From Rhizobium sp. NZLR1 (GTDB lineage: Bacteria; Pseudomonadota; Alphaproteobacteria; Rhizobiales; Rhizobiaceae), in NCBI RefSeq assembly GCF_017357385.1, contig NZ_CP071637.1, positions 1 through 64,000 on the forward strand: DNA of 64,000 bases. The letters run 5' to 3'. Shown one piece after another: positions 23,912-33,311 of the stretch. How positions within the stretch are numbered: the first letter of the stretch is position 1; every line of letters begins with the position of its first letter. A program made the position numbers and the translations under genes. The notes under the pieces are model-generated. The model was given only the letters and a program-made list of their open reading frames with translations. It was not told the DNA's origin and did not search any database.

Positions 23912-26900
23912 TCATGCGGCCTGCTGGCTATCCTCCCCTAATTCATCGGCGGTCGCCGCAAGATCCCTTTCGATCTCGTCCAGTTGGCTCAGCTTGAGTT
24001 CGAGCTCGGCTTCGAACGAGAAGATGTCCCCAAGACGCGGAGTATAGGAGGCGAGCCGTCGCTTGGCATCGAAGAGACGATTGCGATGGCTCTCGCGCTC
24101 GTGTTCGAACCCGCCAAGTGCGTGCTCGAGCCGGGAGATAGCGCCAATCGGTGCGGTTGTGACGGACAGCTCGATTTCGTAGTTCCCCCCGGTGCGGCAA
24201 AGCAGGGTCTCGTAGCGGTAGCCATCCTTGCCGAACCGTTCGCCCTGATAGGCGAGCTCGAACCCACCGATCCTTGCAATGCTCATCTCTCCTGGCCTCT
24301 GCAGCTGGACCAGCGTCAGGATCTCCTTCATCAGTGCGCGGCCCGCTAGCTTGCGCTCGGTGAATATTTCGCCGCCAACTTGCATGATGAAGGCATCGCC
24401 GGATGTCGGGATCAGCCGCTCGATGTCGGTGGCCGTATCCTTAATCCGCTGCGTCGAGGTGTCGATCTCGCGCTCGGCCTCGCGGATCTGTCGCCGGATC
24501 GCATGCTGATCGTCGATATGGGCGGCGCGCAACCGGTCAAGGCGGGCAATCTCCGCTTCGAGTCCTGCCTTTTGCATCAGCCGTTCGTCGCCGGACGCAA
24601 TCGCCTTTGCCATAGCAAACTGGTTCGCCTGTCCCTCCCCCATATCTTCCAGCCGACGCACACTCGTGTCGCCGGACAGGGCTGCCGCGATGAACCGGGC
24701 CTTGCGCTCGTTGTTCTGCCACATGGTGGCGTCGAGGCTCCCAAGCGTCGCATAGGCAAAGACATCCACCTCGTCATGCTGATTGCCCTGGCGAACGATA
24801 CGGCCTTCGCGCTGCTCGATCTGCGATGGCAACCACGGTACGTCGAGATGATGCAAAGCTTTCAATCGGGCCTGAACATTGACGCCAGTGCCCATAGTTT
24901 CGGACGAACCGATCAGCAAGCGGACTTTGCCGGCATTGAAGTCGTTGAACAGCCGCTGCTTGGCATCCGACTTCTTGTAATCCTGCATAAACGCGATTTC
25001 GGAAGCCGGCATGCCCAGGCGAACGAGCTCATCTCGGATCCATCTGTAGGCGGAAAAGCCGCGCGTGGTTTCGACCGAGATCGTGCCCAGATCGGAGAAG
25101 ATCAGCTGGCCGGCGCCCGGCCGGTCAAACGGCTTGCCGTCCTTGCGGCGATATTCCGCCTTTCCCGTCTCCTGCCAGATCCGATAGGTGTTCCTGACAA
25201 GCGCATTCAGCTTGTTTGCTGCCTCATTGCCCATGGCCTGATCCACCAGCCGCAGATCGATGGCTGCATGGCGGCCGTCCGTTATCACCGAAAGCAGGAT
25301 GTCGTCACCCGGCTTTGCCGGCCCGTCGCGCATCTCGATTGCCTTGATCCGCGCGTCCAACTGCTTCTGGTAAGCCTTGAACGCCAGCGTCGGCTCGGCG
25401 GTGACGATCTGGCGCTTGCCGCCGGAGATCTCCGGCACCTTCACATAGGTTCTGAGATCGGCCGGCAGCACGACATCGGCAAAGGAGCGGAACATGGCGA
25501 TCAGTTCCGGCACGTTGACAAATTGGCTGAACCGGGTGACCGGCTTATACTTGCCCGAAGGCTGCAATTCGAGCTCGGTGGCGGTGTCGCCGAAGGTCGA
25601 GGCCCAGGCATCGAACTCGTGCAGACCGCGCCCGGAGAGCGCTGTCGGATCCATCATCCGCTGCACTGAGAACATTTCGCCAAGCGTGTTGGTGATCGGC
25701 GTACCTGAGGCCAGCACCAGCGCCCTGCCCGGGTTCTTCGTCTCAATGAAGTTGGATTTGACGAACAGGTCCCAGGCGCGCTGCGAGCCGTTCGGATCGA
25801 CGCCGCGCAATGTCGACATGTTGGTGGCAAAGGTCAGCTTGCGGAACTCCTGCGCTTCGTCGACGATGATCTGATCGATGCCAAGCTCGGAGATGGTCAG
25901 TAGATCGTCCTTGCGGGTCGAGAGCGCTTCTAGGCGCTCCTTGTGGCCTTCCTTCATGCGCTCGATGCGCTTGCGCGACAGCCGGTCATCTCGCTCGACC
26001 TTGGTGAGCAGTTCCTCGTAGAGTTCCAACTCGTCCTGAATCATCTGCGCTTCAAACACCGAGGGCACCGAAATGAAGCGAAAGGCGGAATGGGTGATGA
26101 TGATGGCATCCCAGTTGGCGGTCGCGGCCCGCGACAGGAAGCGGTGGCGCTTCTCCCTGACGAAATTGGTCTCGTCGGCGACCAGGATACGGGCATTGGG
26201 ATAGAGCGCCAGAAACTCTCGGGCAGCCTGCGCCAGGCAATGCCCGGGCACGACCAGCATCGCCTTGTTGATCAGCCCGAGCCGGCGCTGTTCCATGATC
26301 GCGGCGGCCATGGTCAGTGTCTTGCCTGCTCCAACCGCATGCGCGAGATAGGTGGCGCCGGCGGAAATGATCCGCCAAATGCCGCGCTTCTGATGGCCGT
26401 ACAAAGAAAAGGCGCCAGAGGCGCCGGGAAGTTGGAGATGATCGCCGTTGAAGGATCGCGGCGCAATATTGTTAAACGTGTCGTTATAGACCCGCGCCAG
26501 CCGGCCGGTCCGATCTGGGTCGGACCAGATCCATGACTGGAAGGCCGTCTTGATCTTGGAGAGCTTTTCCTTGGCCGCTTCCGTCTCCGCGGTGTTCAGC
26601 ACCCGACGCTCGGTCTCGCCGTCGCGGATCGTGTCGAAGATCTGCGGCACGGACGAGTTCAAGGCGTCGGACAGAAGCTGGCCGGCATGGCGGCGGTGCG
26701 TTCCCCAGTCCGTGGTACCAGCCGCCGACCACTCCAGCTGCCGGGCATTGACCGTCCAGGTCGCCAGTTCCGGCAAATGATGGATAGAGATTTCTGCCTC
26801 CATCGTCTCTCTGACGAACGCGACGACATCGTCGGAGGGGATCCAAGGGGCGCCCAACCGTGCGGTGATATCCGAGGGCCTGAGATCGGCAGGTTGGACG

Positions 26901-28996
26901 CGCTCCAGCGCCGTCACGTTTCGCGCAAAGGCGGGATCGAGCTTGGTGGCAGCTCGGGCAAAAGTGAGCTTCGATCGGACCGCGCCGGATAGGTAGGCAT
27001 CAGCCATCTGCCATGAACCATCCGACGGATCGCGGAAAATCGCCTCGCCCAATTCCTCGATCACCCCCTCCACGTCGCGGTGCAGCAGCTCGGCGATGTG
27101 ATCTGGATCGACATGGCCTCTGTCGTTCAAAACCACGGCAAGCGCGTCGAGCGCAGAGGTGATCACCGGTGACGGCGCCGACGCGATCACCCGCTCGCTG
27201 AAGATCGGCCCGGGCTTGGCGGTGTTGGTTTCCAGATCGTAGTCTTCGATCGAGGCGACCAGCCAGCAATCGGGATCGTCGAGGAAAGGCGCAAGATTCG
27301 GCCGGCGATGGATCTCCCTGATCTCACCGGTTTCCGGGTCCTCCGATGTCGAGACGGAGGTAAAGTTGATTGGCCCGAACTCGCGCACAAAGCTCGACCA
27401 GGCGATGCGCAGCGTGACCTGCGCCTGGGTCCATGGCCGGTCGCGTTCCTGAAGCTTGAGGATGAGCCGGACCGCATCGCGGATCGGGATCAGCTTGCGG
27501 ATAATGAGTGCATGCTTGGCAAAAATGCCATCGGTGCTCTTGCCCTTTCTGACATTAACCGGAACAGCGACGCCGTCCACGACCTGCATCAAGGCTGTCG
27601 CCTTACCGATGAAATAGCTGCCTTCGCGAACTTGTCTGTCGGCGGCCCGCTCGGCCATCGCTTCCGCCACCTCATCCTCAAGTTCGGAATCGAAGGTGGA
27701 CGGCTCGCCGTCATAGATGTCCGCAGGAAGCCCTTCGATGGCATCGTTCAAGATCGTTTCGAGATCGCCACCTATCGGCCGGCATGTGTAGGTCTCGCCG
27801 AAAGGTCCCGAGGTGATCGCATGGCGCCCCAGCACCATGTCGGGATGATCGACGAACCATCTGTTGATACGGACGCTACCGCCCTCGCCCTCCAGTCCAA
27901 CATCCGCAAGATCAATCCAGCTGTCATTGCCGGCCTGCTCATCGGCATGACGCTTTCGGAAGAAGAGGATATCAACAACCACATCCGTGCCGGCGTCAGC
28001 CCGAAAACTGCCCTCGGGCAGGCGAAATGCTCCGACAAGATTGGCCATACCGGCAATGTATTCGCGAGCGCGGGCGGCTGCCTTGTCCATCGTGCCCGAC
28101 GAGGTGACGAAGGCAGCAAGTCCTCCGGGCTTCAGCCGATCCATCGCCTTGGCTATGAAATAGTCATGCAGCCGGAGACCGAGGGACCGGAAGTCCGGAT
28201 CACTCCTCACTGTCCGATCCGAAAACGGCGGATTGCCAATCGCCAGATCGAAAGACGCCGGCAACTCGGTCTGTGCGAAATCGCCGTTGAGTATTCTGGC
28301 CTGCGGCTGCAGCAGGCCCACGATCCGGGCAGTGACTGGATCGAGCTCTACCCCGGTGACGTGGCTGCGCGCCGAGATTGCCTCCGGCATCAGCGCCGGA
28401 AACAGCCCTGTGCCGATTCCGGGTTCGAGGATGCGGCCGCCGTCAAAACCCAACTTCGCAAGCCCGGCCCAGATAGCCCGCACAATGAATTCCGGCGTGA
28501 AATGTGCATATTGGGTGCAGCGGGCAAGCGATGCATAGTCGGCCGCATTGACCGAGGCTTCCAGGCTTTCACCAAGCTGCTCCCATCCGGCGCGGAAAGT
28601 TGCAGCACCCGGGCGCCGGAATATGCCGTTGGCCAAATCGGAGGCACCGAAGCCGGTAAATCGGATCAGCCTTGCCTGCTGATCGGGACGCGCCGGCAAG
28701 CTGGAGCGCTCGATCTCGTTGGCAAGCCGGATGGCGGCGATATTGTCGCGGGCCCGCTCCCGCCAGGTCTTGGCGAGGCCGCGCGATCCTTGGAGCCGGA
28801 AATTGACGTTAGGTCGCGTGATGGCCTTGGCTTGTTCTGGCGTGGCAGCCGGCTTTGCTGGTGGGTGGCATGTGGGTTCTGCAGCGCCCTCGCCACCACC
28901 CACGGCTGGCGAGAAGGCCGATCCGGCAATGTCGAAACCGGAAGACAGCGATGTTTTGCCAAAGAGGTCAAGGGTGAAGGGGTCGTCATGTGCCAT
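23912..28996 (-). CDS. Giant methyltransferase-helicase protein, DarB-like
   Basis: About 1694 residues from ATG at 28996 (MAHDDPFTLDLFGKTSLSSG). The N-terminal half has an adenine-N6 methyltransferase core: GGRILEPGIGTGLFPALMPE, VTGVELDPVTARIVGLL and FDLAIGNPPFSD (NPPF near residue 257). The C-terminal half is an SF2/SNF2-like helicase: HAVGAGKTLTMAAAIMEQ (Walker A near 887), IIVDEAQEFRKL (near 1045), LASGTPITNTLGEMFSVQRM and QREGRIVRQGNQHDEVDVFA. The same order occurs in phage P1 DarB, which protects injected DNA from type I restriction. It follows an ArdC-like gene, so an antirestriction role is likely but inferred. A coiled-coil tail is present near the end. Confidence 0.88.
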   Translation of the reverse strand: MAHDDPFTLDLFGKTSLSSGFDIAGSAFSPAVGGGEGAAEPTCHPPAKPAATPEQAKAITRPNVNFRLQGSRGLAKTWRERARDNIAAIRLANEIERSSLPARPDQQARLIRFTGFGASDLANGIFRRPGAATFRAGWEQLGESLEASVNAADYASLARCTQYAHFTPEFIVRAIWAGLAKLGFDGGRILEPGIGTGLFPALMPEAISARSHVTGVELDPVTARIVGLLQPQARILNGDFAQTELPASFDLAIGNPPFSDRTVRSDPDFRSLGLRLHDYFIAKAMDRLKPGGLAAFVTSSGTMDKAAARAREYIAGMANLVGAFRLPEGSFRADAGTDVVVDILFFRKRHADEQAGNDSWIDLADVGLEGEGGSVRINRWFVDHPDMVLGRHAITSGPFGETYTCRPIGGDLETILNDAIEGLPADIYDGEPSTFDSELEDEVAEAMAERAADRQVREGSYFIGKATALMQVVDGVAVPVNVRKGKSTDGIFAKHALIIRKLIPIRDAVRLILKLQERDRPWTQAQVTLRIAWSSFVREFGPINFTSVSTSEDPETGEIREIHRRPNLAPFLDDPDCWLVASIEDYDLETNTAKPGPIFSERVIASAPSPVITSALDALAVVLNDRGHVDPDHIAELLHRDVEGVIEELGEAIFRDPSDGSWQMADAYLSGAVRSKLTFARAATKLDPAFARNVTALERVQPADLRPSDITARLGAPWIPSDDVVAFVRETMEAEISIHHLPELATWTVNARQLEWSAAGTTDWGTHRRHAGQLLSDALNSSVPQIFDTIRDGETERRVLNTAETEAAKEKLSKIKTAFQSWIWSDPDRTGRLARVYNDTFNNIAPRSFNGDHLQLPGASGAFSLYGHQKRGIWRIISAGATYLAHAVGAGKTLTMAAAIMEQRRLGLINKAMLVVPGHCLAQAAREFLALYPNARILVADETNFVREKRHRFLSRAATANWDAIIITHSAFRFISVPSVFEAQMIQDELELYEELLTKVERDDRLSRKRIERMKEGHKERLEALSTRKDDLLTISELGIDQIIVDEAQEFRKLTFATNMSTLRGVDPNGSQRAWDLFVKSNFIETKNPGRALVLASGTPITNTLGEMFSVQRMMDPTALSGRGLHEFDAWASTFGDTATELELQPSGKYKPVTRFSQFVNVPELIAMFRSFADVVLPADLRTYVKVPEISGGKRQIVTAEPTLAFKAYQKQLDARIKAIEMRDGPAKPGDDILLSVITDGRHAAIDLRLVDQAMGNEAANKLNALVRNTYRIWQETGKAEYRRKDGKPFDRPGAGQLIFSDLGTISVETTRGFSAYRWIRDELVRLGMPASEIAFMQDYKKSDAKQRLFNDFNAGKVRLLIGSSETMGTGVNVQARLKALHHLDVPWLPSQIEQREGRIVRQGNQHDEVDVFAYATLGSLDATMWQNNERKARFIAAALSGDTSVRRLEDMGEGQANQFAMAKAIASGDERLMQKAGLEAEIARLDRLRAAHIDDQHAIRRQIREAEREIDTSTQRIKDTATDIERLIPTSGDAFIMQVGGEIFTERKLAGRALMKEILTLVQLQRPGEMSIARIGGFELAYQGERFGKDGYRYETLLCRTGGNYEIELSVTTAPIGAISRLEHALGGFEHERESHRNRLFDAKRRLASYTPRLGDIFSFEAELELKLSQLDEIERDLAATADELGEDSQQAA

Positions 28997-29087
28997 GGGA
29001 AGCTCCTGTGTCGGAAAGGCGCGTCCGAACAGCCGGCTTGTCCGGAAAGCTGCTCGAGCGAGGATGAAATGAGGGCTTGGGAGAGGT

Positions 29088-29705
29088 TCAGGCTGCTGCG
29101 ATCTCAGGCAGGTGCCGGAACTGGACGGGCAGCTTTGCGGCGACCTCAAGATCGGTCAGGTCGTCGAGCAGCTTCCAGATTTTTCCCTGCGTCGCGGAAT
29201 AGACGATGACGATCCGGCGGCCGAGGAAGGCCGGCGTGAAGCGGAGATCTGCATAAGCGCGGAACTCTGTGCCAACAGTGCTCCAGATATGGTCGAGCCT
29301 TTCGGTGCGGCTCATGCATCGGGTGGGCGCGTTTTCCCGCGCGATGATCGCCGCGCGCATCTGGTTGATCGATGATGGGTCCGCAAGATCGCAATAGCCG
29401 TGGAAGTGCCGCAAACCGCCGTTCAGCCGCAAGGCAAAAAAGACGCTAGCGACGCGGGCGGCGACGAACTCGCACATGGCGAAAGTGTCGCCGCGATAAA
29501 AGAGCGGCGGCAGGATTTCGAACATACGGTCGTGGTCGCCCTCGCTGACCTCGAACCATTCGCCGATGTAGCGGCCGCCGGTCGCGCGGTGTCCGTCGGC
29601 AGGCGCCTGGGCATGGCGGTTAAAGAGGGAGTACATCTGCTGGCGCGTGGCGACGCCTTCGAGGACCTTGCGCGGTTCGGACGAAATATTTTGAAGATGA
29701 GACAT
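29088..29705 (-). CDS. DUF1419 family protein
   Basis: 205 residues: MSHLQNISSEPRKVLEGVAT followed by RQQMYSLFNRHAQAPADGHR and GEWFEVSEGDHDRMFEILPP, which is the DUF1419 pattern. No catalytic motif is evident; the second half (RFTPAFLGRRIVIVYSATQG) may be a separate small domain. The family is confined, as far as I know, to rhizobial and related plasmids. It precedes the methylase-helicase gene by 91 bases in the same direction and may form an operon with it. Confidence 0.8.
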   Translation of the reverse strand: MSHLQNISSEPRKVLEGVATRQQMYSLFNRHAQAPADGHRATGGRYIGEWFEVSEGDHDRMFEILPPLFYRGDTFAMCEFVAARVASVFFALRLNGGLRHFHGYCDLADPSSINQMRAAIIARENAPTRCMSRTERLDHIWSTVGTEFRAYADLRFTPAFLGRRIVIVYSATQGKIWKLLDDLTDLEVAAKLPVQFRHLPEIAAA

Positions 29706-29805
29706 GAGCTGCTCCTTTTGAGGGTTGCGGCTGAAAGGACGCCAATCGACCTCCTCTTCAGTCCTTTGATCACCCCTCCCCGCTCGCCGCCTCGCGGGCG
29801 CCGTG

Positions 29806-30759
29806 TCAGGGGCCGCCGTACGCCGGGCGCAGCTTTACCCTTGACCCGGCAGCGCGCGCATGCGGCAGGTCTTCCTCCTGTCGTCTTTCCTTTAGTTCCT
29901 CGTTCCAATCGATCGCGTTTGGTCTCAGCCGGACGAAATCGCCGCCGAGGCGATCAGCGATCTGCCTTAAACGATCGGCGTAGGCCTCGCCTTGCGGGTC
30001 GGCGTCAGTGGCGGCAACCAGCATCGCTCTTAGCGCAATCGTTTCGATGGCCCGGGCGGTCGATGGCGACCACCCTCCCCCGGTGCTGGCATAGAGCGTG
30101 TCGGGTCGGATATCCTCAAGGGCGGCTAGACTGAGGGCATCGATGGCCGCCTCGGTAATGCACACGCGGGTCGCAACCTTACCGCCGAGGCGAAACAGAG
30201 TCTTCGATCCACCGGTTGAAAAGCCGCGCCATTGCGGCCCGCGTTCCTCCCAACCGGATAGCGTGCCTGCTTCGTCGTGGTGGGCAAACCAGGCACTGCC
30301 CTGCGGGCCCTGCCTGACGATGCCCGTTTCGGCAACGCGCCGCAGCAGCTGCCATGGCAGCGCGCGCGTATCGTGCAGATAGCGCCAGGCCGGTGACAGC
30401 CGGAAGAGCCTTGGCCGCCGTTCCCATGTATCCCCGACGGATAGCACGGCCGGGCGTGCCCCGATCCGTCTTGGGGCCGGCATGAGGTCCACTCCTGCGA
30501 GGCGGCCAACACGCGCGATCGACGCATTGAACGGAATCTTCTCCAGGAAGACCGCAAGCGCAAACACGTCCCCCTTTTCATCCGAAAGAGGATCAAACCA
30601 GCCGGCCCCGCCATGGGTGACGATGACGATCTCGCCGCGCCGGCGGAATTTGACGGCGCGGCGGGAGCTCTCGCGGGCGTCGAGGGCGAACCCCGCATCC
30701 ACCAATACGGCCCCGCAAGACACGCGCTCGCGCAGTTCTTCGATCTTCTGCCTGTCCAT
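29806..30759 (-). CDS. DUF3991/TOPRIM domain protein (primase-like)
   Basis: 317 residues from ATG at 30759, AGGAGAAGACA just upstream. The N-terminal half (FRRRGEIVIVTHGGAGWFDP, DVFALAVFLEKIPFNASIAR) matches the DUF3991 primase-associated domain. The C-terminal half is a TOPRIM fold, with the conserved Glu in VCITEAAIDALSLAAL and the Asp pair in LVAATDADPQGEAYADRLRQ. Such plasmid proteins are thought to prime or process single-stranded DNA after conjugation. It stands at the far end of the leftward block. Confidence 0.85.
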   Translation of the reverse strand: MDRQKIEELRERVSCGAVLVDAGFALDARESSRRAVKFRRRGEIVIVTHGGAGWFDPLSDEKGDVFALAVFLEKIPFNASIARVGRLAGVDLMPAPRRIGARPAVLSVGDTWERRPRLFRLSPAWRYLHDTRALPWQLLRRVAETGIVRQGPQGSAWFAHHDEAGTLSGWEERGPQWRGFSTGGSKTLFRLGGKVATRVCITEAAIDALSLAALEDIRPDTLYASTGGGWSPSTARAIETIALRAMLVAATDADPQGEAYADRLRQIADRLGGDFVRLRPNAIDWNEELKERRQEEDLPHARAAGSRVKLRPAYGGP

Positions 30760-31215
30760 TGTCTTCTCCTTGTTTCTGGCCTTTCGATACGAGAGGGCCA
30801 CAGCTTTGCCCGGCGCGAAGGCCTGGCGCCGCAAGGGCGCGGTTACAAACGGATCGGAATGGTTTTTGTCCGCGGCGAAGCTTCCCTTGCGGCGGCAGAG
30901 GTGCAAGCGCCCACCGCGTCAGGGATCAAAGCCCGTCAGGGGCAAGACTGGCACGGCCAGGCTTGCGCTGTGCGAGAGCCCGGGCCGACAGGCGACGCAC
31001 GCGGCTGATTGCCGAGATCCGCAGTGGACTGTTTGGAAATGGCGCCTCGTCTAAAAGACGCATGCGCTGTCTCAGTCGGCAGACCACCCGGTCTCACCGG
31101 CCTGCTTGGAGAAGGATCGTATTCCGGCCGACCGCAGACGCCTCGGAACGCGACGCGTCGAACACGCGGTCCCTCGATTATTTTTTTAACCGCGTCTGAG
31201 CCAGCCTTCGACCGA
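30760..31215. other. Gene-free stretch upstream of the TOPRIM gene
   Basis: 455 bp without a convincing reading frame. It holds the GC-rich leader of the TOPRIM gene (30780-31000) and, near the TSUP gene end, a weak hairpin (ACGCGGT at about 31162 with ACCGCGT at about 31188) next to an A/T run. No repeat or RNA gene is recognised. Confidence 0.4.
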
Positions 31216-31965
31216 CTAGAGGTAGGGTCTTGCAAAGAAAATGACGGTGGTCAGGAGGGCAACCACGACGGTGATAGCCCGGACAATCTGCGCCGGCAGC
31301 CTGCGCCCGAGATGGGCTCCGCTCCAGCCACCCGCAAAGGCACCCGCAATCATCGGCAGGCATTGTTGCCAGGCGATCGCCCCGGCCAGCACAAAGACGA
31401 TCACAGCCACGGCATTTGCGGCGGTCACCATGACCATGCGGGTTGGATTGAGACTTTTGATATCGCCGCCGCCAAGCAGGCTCCACGCGGCGAGCATCAT
31501 CAGTCCCACCGCTCCGCCGAAATAGCCGCCATAGATGCCAAGCAGTAATTGGATAAGCAAGACAACCGCGGTCTGCGAGCGTTTAACCCCTTGCAGCCGA
31601 ATGCCGAGCTTGGGTCCGAGAATGAGCATGGACGTGGCGATGAGCAAGAGCCATGGCAGCATGACGTCGAATGTCGTCGTGGGCGTCAAAAGCAAAAGGA
31701 TACTGCCGGTGACACCGCCTGTGACGGTGGCAACTGCAATCGGCTTGACCCCGACACCGCATACATCTCTGACGCCCTCACGATAGACCCAGGAGCTTGC
31801 CATGCCTCCCGGAAAGAGAGCGAAGGTACTGGTCGCGTTTGCGATCACGGACGGGACGCCAACGGAGATCAGGGCGGGCAGCGACACGAACGAACCGCCA
31901 CCGGCCAGCGCGTTCATACTGCCGGCGAGGAAGCCAGCCACGAAAAGCAGCAAAAGATCGAGCAT
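31216..31965 (-). CDS. TSUP (TauE/SafE) family permease
   Basis: 249 residues from ATG at 31965 (MLDLLLLFVAGFLAGSMNAL). About eight hydrophobic segments, with the family motifs AGGGSFVSLPALISVGVPSV and ANATSTFALFPGGMASSWVY near the N-terminus and YGGYFGGAVGLMMLAAWSLL at the start of the second half. TSUP carriers export or import sulphite, sulphoacetate, taurine derivatives or related organic anions. The substrate here cannot be told. It is a single gene with no metabolic neighbours. Confidence 0.9.
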   Translation of the reverse strand: MLDLLLLFVAGFLAGSMNALAGGGSFVSLPALISVGVPSVIANATSTFALFPGGMASSWVYREGVRDVCGVGVKPIAVATVTGGVTGSILLLLTPTTTFDVMLPWLLLIATSMLILGPKLGIRLQGVKRSQTAVVLLIQLLLGIYGGYFGGAVGLMMLAAWSLLGGGDIKSLNPTRMVMVTAANAVAVIVFVLAGAIAWQQCLPMIAGAFAGGWSGAHLGRRLPAQIVRAITVVVALLTTVIFFARPYL

Positions 31966-32191
31966 GGTCGGAAAAAAACCCCGGGCGACGCGACCATCCG
32001 CCTCCGTCTTCGAGGCAAAGGCGGCGATCGTATGGATCACCTTCTAATCAGATCGGTGCCGCGCCCGCAAGAACAGCCGATGCACGGATGAATGCGATGC
32101 CTCATGACAGGAGACGTCGAGAAGCCTGCCTGAGACGCGCCGACGAACCTCACACAAATGGCGAGGAAACCGCTTTCGTCCACCGCCTTCG

Positions 32192-32779
32192 TCATTCGGT
32201 ATCGAACCGGCGCAACATCGTCTGAAGAGCCCGGTTTTCGTCACGAAGCTTGGCAATCAGGAGACGCTTCAGGCGGCGGTTTTCTGCGTCGAGTGCGCTG
32301 AGGTCATCCATGTGGTTGTCTGGTTGCAGCCTTGTCTGGTGATCGTTGACAGGGGTCATCGCCGGGATCGAGGCGGGCTCAGTTTGCACCGAGGCAACGG
32401 CGGTCAGCCTCGACGCAGCAGGAGCGCGCCGATGCCGAGGCGTCGGCGCGACAGACTTCCCGGTTGCCGCAGCCTCTGATGAAAGCTCCTGTTTCGCCGC
32501 ACCAATTCCGTCGGGCAGGATGCCAGCAGGAGGTCCCTGGCGACTATGTTCGGGTGCAGCAGGGAGATCCGGCGACGGGAGGAATGTTTCAGCCGGTTTC
32601 GGGTCGTCGATCGTCGGCCTCGCACCCGGATGTCCGGTTTCAGGCAAAATCCCGTCGGCCTCGACCTGTCGGGCCACGGCCTGCAGATCAAGGCTGCCCC
32701 AAATGGAAGAGGGTCGTGTCTGGGTTTGCCGCCTGTTCGCCTTGTATTCGACGACGAAGGGGCGTTGTTGTGTTTTCAT
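32192..32779 (-). CDS. SyrB-related hypothetical protein with coiled-coil C-terminus
   Basis: 195 residues. The first 130 are Pro/Ala/Arg-rich and look disordered. The C-terminus, DDLSALDAENRRLKRLLIAK followed by LRDENRALQTMLRRF, strongly parallels the end of the adjacent SyrB-like protein (LEEENRRLRKLLGEKLRAEN). It lacks the transposase-like helix-turn-helix of SyrB. It lies 73 bases downstream of the SyrB-like gene and may dimerise with its product through the leucine-rich helix. This interpretation is inference. Confidence 0.6.
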   Translation of the reverse strand: MKTQQRPFVVEYKANRRQTQTRPSSIWGSLDLQAVARQVEADGILPETGHPGARPTIDDPKPAETFLPSPDLPAAPEHSRQGPPAGILPDGIGAAKQELSSEAAATGKSVAPTPRHRRAPAASRLTAVASVQTEPASIPAMTPVNDHQTRLQPDNHMDDLSALDAENRRLKRLLIAKLRDENRALQTMLRRFDTE

Positions 32780-32852
32780 AATTCGTCAATTTCATCGACA
32801 GCGGCGGCCAGTAAATCCTGTCCCGCGCAGCGTCATCGTCAAACGAGGTTGA

Positions 32853-33311
32853 TCAGGTGATCCCGAGCCGCTTGCGCAGTTCGGCGTTTTCGGCGCGGAG
32901 TTTTTCGCCAAGCAGCTTGCGCAGCCGGCGATTTTCTTCCTCGAGCTGGATGAATTCGGCAAACTCGTCGTCAACAGCAACTGGGCTGGACGACGTCCCA
33001 GACGTTGGTGCAGCGACGGCTTTCTTCCATGTGTAATAGGTTTGGTCGGAGACCGAGGCCGCCCCCACGGCATCTTTCAGGGTTGCCCCACCGGCGACGG
33101 CTGCCTCAACCTGCCTGATCTTCTCAAGCTTTTCCGCGTCGCTCAAGCGGCGTAGCCTCGGCTTGTCGCTCTCTTGAACCATGCTTGCAACCTTGCCGGC
33201 CGCCGCCTTTTTGGGGCTCGACCGTTTGCCGCGCGCAGCCACCGTCATCTTCTCGATTTCGGGTTTGGTCTCGGTGCTATCCGATCGTGTCGGGAGGTCG
33301 TCTTCGATCAT
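32853..33311 (-). CDS. SyrB-like transcriptional regulator
   Basis: 152 residues from ATG at 33311 preceded by GAGGATC. A basic Lys/Ala/Ser-rich N-terminus is followed by LRRLSDAEKLEKIRQVEAAV, then GGATLKDAVGAASVSDQTYY and TWKKAV, a transposase-type (IS3 OrfA-like) helix-turn-helix. It ends in the coiled coil FIQLEEENRRLRKLLGEKLR and AENAELRKRLGI. The domain order and ending resemble SyrB of Sinorhizobium meliloti, a negative regulator affecting syrM. The target here is unknown. Confidence 0.8.
   Translation of the reverse strand: MIEDDLPTRSDSTETKPEIEKMTVAARGKRSSPKKAAAGKVASMVQESDKPRLRRLSDAEKLEKIRQVEAAVAGGATLKDAVGAASVSDQTYYTWKKAVAAPTSGTSSSPVAVDDEFAEFIQLEEENRRLRKLLGEKLRAENAELRKRLGIT

Noticed and set aside
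27308..29209. 633-residue open frame on the plus strand
   Set aside because: It lies antisense to the methylase-helicase gene, has no family resemblance and reflects the high GC of the real gene.
30482..31199. Plus-strand frames around the TOPRIM gene start
   Set aside because: Antisense or leader sequence; no start signal and no protein-like composition.
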